A stretch of DNA of 7,887 nt from Devosia sp. (GTDB lineage Bacteria; Pseudomonadota; Alphaproteobacteria; Rhizobiales; Devosiaceae). The stretch is from NCBI GenBank assembly GCA_028290225.1, contig JAQGKH010000251.1, positions 1-7,887 on the forward strand, written 5' to 3'. Each line of letters begins with the position of its first letter. Position 1 is the stretch's first letter. Under the pieces are notes generated by a model that worked only from the letters and a program-made list of their open reading frames with translations, was not told the DNA's origin and searched no databases. This document shows positions 5,610 through 7,887 of this stretch, piece by piece. The translations under genes and the position numbers were made by a program.

Positions 5610-5742
5610 CGGCGCCTCCTTTCTGCCTGACGCACCGCAAACCTGCTGTGCTTGAAAACACCGCAACCAGTCTGGCGCATCCCCGCCTGATTGGCTACAG
5701 CTTGGCGCGCCCCCGAAACTCGCGACACACAAAGGGCTTCCA

Positions 5743-7158
5743 GTGAGCACAGATTTCGATACCGCACCTGGCCCAGAGGCCGGGGTTGATTCCAATGCGC
5801 TTCGCAACAGCGAAGACCGCATCAGTTTGCTTTGGCTCGAGCGGCTGCGCGCCTATCTGGAAGCAGGTCGCGAGGACGAGGTCGCCGGCATCATGGAGCC
5901 TTTGCACGTCGCTGATATCGGCGATGTGCTCGAATCGCTCAATCCGGACGAACGGCTCCTGCTGGTCCGCACGCTCGGCGATCGCTTCGACTTCTCGGCC
6001 CTGACCGAGGTCGATGAAAGCGTCCGCGCCGAGCTGATGGAGGCGCTGCCCAACGCCGAGATCGCGCGCGGGGTGACCGGCCTCAACAACGACGACGCCG
6101 TAGCTATTCTCGAGAACATGGAGCAGGAGGACCGTGATGAAGTCCTGTCGGCGCTCCCGACCTTCGAGCGGCTGAGTCTCAAGCGGAGCCTCGATTTTCC
6201 CGAGGATTCCGCCGGTCGGCGGATGCAGACCGATTTCATCGCCATTCCGCCCTTCTGGACGGTGGGCCAGACCATTGATTATCTGCGCGCTGAGACGGCG
6301 CTGCCCGACGAATTCTACCAGATCTATGTGGTGGATGCCGCCTACAAGGTGCTCGGCACAATCCCGCTGGACAAATTTCTTCGCTCCCCGCGCGCGACCA
6401 TGATCGACGCGATCATGAATGCGCAGGTGATCCTGGTAGAGGCCAACGAGGACCAGGAAGAAGCCGCTCGCGACTTTGAGCGCTACGATCTGGTCGAGGT
6501 TGGCGTTGTCGATGAAAGCGGGCGGCTGGTCGGCGTGCTGACCATCGACGACATCGTCGATGTGATCCACGAAGAGGCCGACGAGGATATCAAGCTGCTG
6601 GCCGGCGTTGGCGATGAGGACATCTCGGATTCCACCACCGACACGATTCGGAGCCGCGTCCCCTGGTTGGTGGTAAACCTGATCACTGCCGTGCTCGTTT
6701 CGGTGGTGATCGGCTTGTTCGACGCCACCATCGAGCAGATGGTGGCGCTGGCGGTCTTGATGCCCATCGTGGCTTCCATGGGGGGCAATGCGGGGACGCA
6801 AACCATGACCGTCACGGTGCGGGCGCTTTCCATGCGTGAGCTGGATGGCAGCCGGCTGCGCCGCCTCATCACCCGCGAAATGGTGGTGGGCCTCGCCAAT
6901 GGCGTCATCTTCGCCATATTGGTAGGGCTGGTTACGGCCGCCAGGTTCGGTGACATCCAGTTGGGCGTGGTGATCGGCCTGGCCATGGTGATCAACCTCA
7001 TCGTGGCGGGCACCGCCGGGATTTTGATTCCATTGGCCCTCGATCGCCTCAAGGCCGATCCGGCAATCGCTTCCGCGGTCTTTGTAACCACCATCACCGA
7101 TGTGGTGGGCTTTTTTGCTTTCCTGGGGATTGCGGGACTTTGGTTTGGCCTGTTCTGA
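5743..7158 (+). CDS. mgtE: Magnesium transporter MgtE
   Basis: 471 aa, close to the usual 450-475. MgtE is a homodimeric inner-membrane Mg2+ channel gated by Mg2+ binding to its cytoplasmic domains. The layout is complete: an acidic N domain of helical repeats (about 30-155), two CBS domains (about 158-215 and 220-278, with IYVVDAAYKVLGTIPLDKFL and VVDESGRLVGVLTIDDIVDVI), an acidic plug linker (about 278-302), then five membrane helices (305-471). The pore and filter motifs are PIVASMGGNAGTQT (341-354) and VFVTTITDVVGF (446-457). D453 is the likely counterpart of the Mg2+-binding pore aspartate of the Thermus protein. GTG at 5743 follows AAAGGG by 6 nt. The 133-bp leader region shared with the mmcQ-type gene is too short for a full M-box or mgtA-type Mg2+ leader, and none was seen. 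No clear terminator follows. Confidence 0.96.
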   Translation: MSTDFDTAPGPEAGVDSNALRNSEDRISLLWLERLRAYLEAGREDEVAGIMEPLHVADIGDVLESLNPDERLLLVRTLGDRFDFSALTEVDESVRAELMEALPNAEIARGVTGLNNDDAVAILENMEQEDRDEVLSALPTFERLSLKRSLDFPEDSAGRRMQTDFIAIPPFWTVGQTIDYLRAETALPDEFYQIYVVDAAYKVLGTIPLDKFLRSPRATMIDAIMNAQVILVEANEDQEEAARDFERYDLVEVGVVDESGRLVGVLTIDDIVDVIHEEADEDIKLLAGVGDEDISDSTTDTIRSRVPWLVVNLITAVLVSVVIGLFDATIEQMVALAVLMPIVASMGGNAGTQTMTVTVRALSMRELDGSRLRRLITREMVVGLANGVIFAILVGLVTAARFGDIQLGVVIGLAMVINLIVAGTAGILIPLALDRLKADPAIASAVFVTTITDVVGFFAFLGIAGLWFGLF

Positions 7159-7361
7159 CAATCGCTAAAACTTTAACGAGTTATCAACAGCTCATCTTGG
7201 AACAGGCGCGAGCCCGCCCTAGTTAATCATAACAGATTGCCTGGTAAGCATGACACGGCTGCGCAGTGTGTTGCAGTTTGGCCGCTTGCCAGAACAATTT
7301 GTCAGGGTTAACGTTTTGCTGCCGGGGTGCGAGGCGGACGAGCCCCCGAGTGAATAGCTTG
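7159..7361. other. Unassigned intergenic stretch after mgtE
   Basis: About 200 bp with no coding reading I can support. It is visibly more AT-rich than its surroundings at its left end. It contains a DnaA-box-like TTATCAACA (one mismatch) in single copy and several TTG-containing segments (TTGCAG, TTGCCA, TTGTCA between about 7270 and 7305) that could be -35 boxes for the small ORF downstream. No -10 is good enough to choose one. Confidence 0.4.
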
Positions 7362-7362
7362 T

Positions 7363-7368
7363 AAGGAG
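7363..7368 (+). promoter_or_regulatory. Shine-Dalgarno that selects the start of the 33-aa ORF
   Basis: AAGGAG sits 6 nt before the ATG at 7375 but only 2 nt before the overlapping ATG at 7371 in another frame. Spacing therefore favours the 7375 frame, which ends in a hydrophobic segment, over the 7371 frame. Confidence 0.5.
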
Positions 7369-7374
7369 CGATGA

Positions 7375-7476
7375 ATGCGGACTCATCCGAGAGCTGCTAT
7401 GTGGCGTGCGGCAACCTGGACCATGGTTTGCCTGGCGTCGATGGGACTAGTCTTCTCTGTCGTAGCTGGCGTTTAA
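7375..7476 (+). CDS. Putative 33-aa single-helix membrane peptide
   Basis: A short ORF of 33 codons plus TAA, starting MRTHPRAAMWRAATW and ending GLVFSVVAGV. The N-terminus is basic (three Arg and one His in the first 12 residues). Residues 13-33 are hydrophobic and could span the membrane once with the N-terminus inside. Support comes from the well-spaced AAGGAG, the membrane-like composition, and the terminator downstream at 7508-7541. I do not recognise a family. It might instead be a leader peptide for the glutathione S-transferase-type gene 75 bp downstream, although no run of a regulatory codon is present (two Trp, not adjacent). An 88-codon ORF in another frame from 7371 runs through the terminator into the next gene and is less believable. 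Confidence 0.42.
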   Translation: MRTHPRAAMWRAATWTMVCLASMGLVFSVVAGV

Positions 7477-7507
7477 GCGCCGAAGTTTTTCACGCAACGC
7501 ATTTCAG

Positions 7508-7541
7508 AGGGCGCCCGGGCCAAGGGGCGCCCTTCTTGTTT
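7508..7541 (+). terminator. Intrinsic terminator directly upstream of the GST-family gene
   Basis: AGGGCGCCC (7508-7516) and GGGCGCCCT (7525-7533) form a 9-bp stem with an 8-nt loop, followed by TTCTTGTTT (7533-7541). The SD of the next gene (GGAGGG, 7542-7547) begins at the very next base. A weaker hairpin (7468-7481), overlapping the TAA of the small ORF and followed by TTTTT at 7486-7490, precedes it. Confidence 0.8.
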
Positions 7542-7551
7542 GGAGGGTCAC

Positions 7552-7887
7552 ATGAAGCTGCTGATCGGCAACCGCAATTACTCCAGCTGGTCCCTGCGGC
7601 CATGGCTGGCGCTGGCCCATTTCGAAATCCCCTTTGAGGATGAAGTGCTGCAGCTGGCGGGGGAGGGCTTCCGCGATGTTCTGGCCCAGCGCTCGCCGAC
7701 CGGCCGAGTGCCGGTGCTGATCGATGGCGACCTCGCGGTGCCTGAAACCATCGCCATCATCGAGTATCTGGCCGATTGCTTTCCCGATAAGCGGATCTGG
7801 CCCGAGGAGCGGGCGCAGCGGGCACTGGCCCGCGCCGCCGCTGCTGAAATGCATGCCGGCTTTGGGGCATTGCGCAATCATGCACCG
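7552..7887 (+). CDS. Glutathione S-transferase family protein (N-terminal 112 codons, runs off the window)
   Basis: The ATG at 7552 follows GGAGGG by 4 nt, and the frame is open to the right edge with exactly 112 codons. MKLLIGNRNYSSWSLRPWLAL (1-21) is the opening of a bacterial GST group with an N-terminal thioredoxin fold and NYSSWSLRPW around the glutathione site. The cis-proline is P54 in GRVPVLIDGD (51-60). VPETIAIIEYLAD (63-75) is the segment that binds the gamma-glutamyl part of glutathione; the usual Glu/Asp-Ser pair is Glu-Thr here (E65-T66). Residues from about 84 begin the helical C-terminal domain, which is cut off. Such proteins conjugate or reduce substrates with glutathione in the cytoplasm; the substrate is unknown. 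It must be transcribed from readthrough or from a promoter hidden around the terminator. Confidence 0.92.
   Translation, partial: MKLLIGNRNYSSWSLRPWLALAHFEIPFEDEVLQLAGEGFRDVLAQRSPTGRVPVLIDGDLAVPETIAIIEYLADCFPDKRIWPEERAQRALARAAAAEMHAGFGALRNHAP

Noticed and set aside
5610..5742. Mg2+ riboswitch (M-box) upstream of mgtE
   Set aside because: The gap is only 133 bp, shared with a divergent gene, and no M-box-like helices or terminator were seen.
5695..7161. A 488-codon open frame on the minus strand opposite mgtE
   Set aside because: Its product is low-complexity and rich in His, Asp, Gly and Gln with no recognisable fold, as expected for the antisense of a GC-rich membrane-protein gene. The plus-strand MgtE is complete with every family motif.
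7371..7637. An 88-codon plus-strand open frame from the ATG at 7371
   Set aside because: Its SD spacing is only 2 nt, it reads through a strong terminator and it overlaps the GST-family gene by 86 bp in another frame. The 33-codon frame from 7375 fits better.

Overview
The window looks like an ordinary chromosomal stretch from a GC-rich alphaproteobacterium, most likely Hyphomicrobiales and possibly close to Devosiaceae. This rests on the high GC, GTG/TTG starts with strong Shine-Dalgarno (SD) sites, and the style of the CysP, LipB, MgtE and DUF4282 proteins. The genus is a guess. No transposase, integrase, phage gene, CRISPR array or defence gene was seen.

Left part (1-2636), minus strand. 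rimO (ribosomal protein S12 methylthiotransferase) ends at a clear hairpin terminator. Downstream of it a new unit starts: cysP (periplasmic thiosulfate/sulfate-binding protein), a 10-bp intergenic hairpin, then the first 16 codons of cysT (permease), which run off the left edge. This is the start of a cysPTWA-type sulfur-uptake operon.

Middle (2637-4969). A DoxX-family membrane protein (plus, TTG start) converges on a DUF4282-type membrane protein (minus), and a bidirectional terminator lies between them. The DUF4282 gene follows lipB (octanoyltransferase), probably in one operon. Only 45 bp from the lipB start, and divergent from it, is a 77-aa stand-alone FliN/SpoA-domain protein with no other flagellar gene in sight.

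Right part (4970-7887). A tRNA-Leu(GAG) gene with encoded CCA and a UUCG-loop terminator is followed by an MmcQ/YjbR-family gene (minus). Divergent from that is mgtE (Mg2+ channel/transporter). A roughly 390-bp stretch then holds an SD-preceded 33-codon hydrophobic small ORF and a strong terminator. The terminator abuts the SD of a glutathione S-transferase-family gene that runs off the right edge.

I found no convincing new multi-gene system. The points most worth a second look are the isolated SpoA-domain gene beside lipB, the small membrane ORF with a terminator against the GST start, and the hairpin inside the cys operon.
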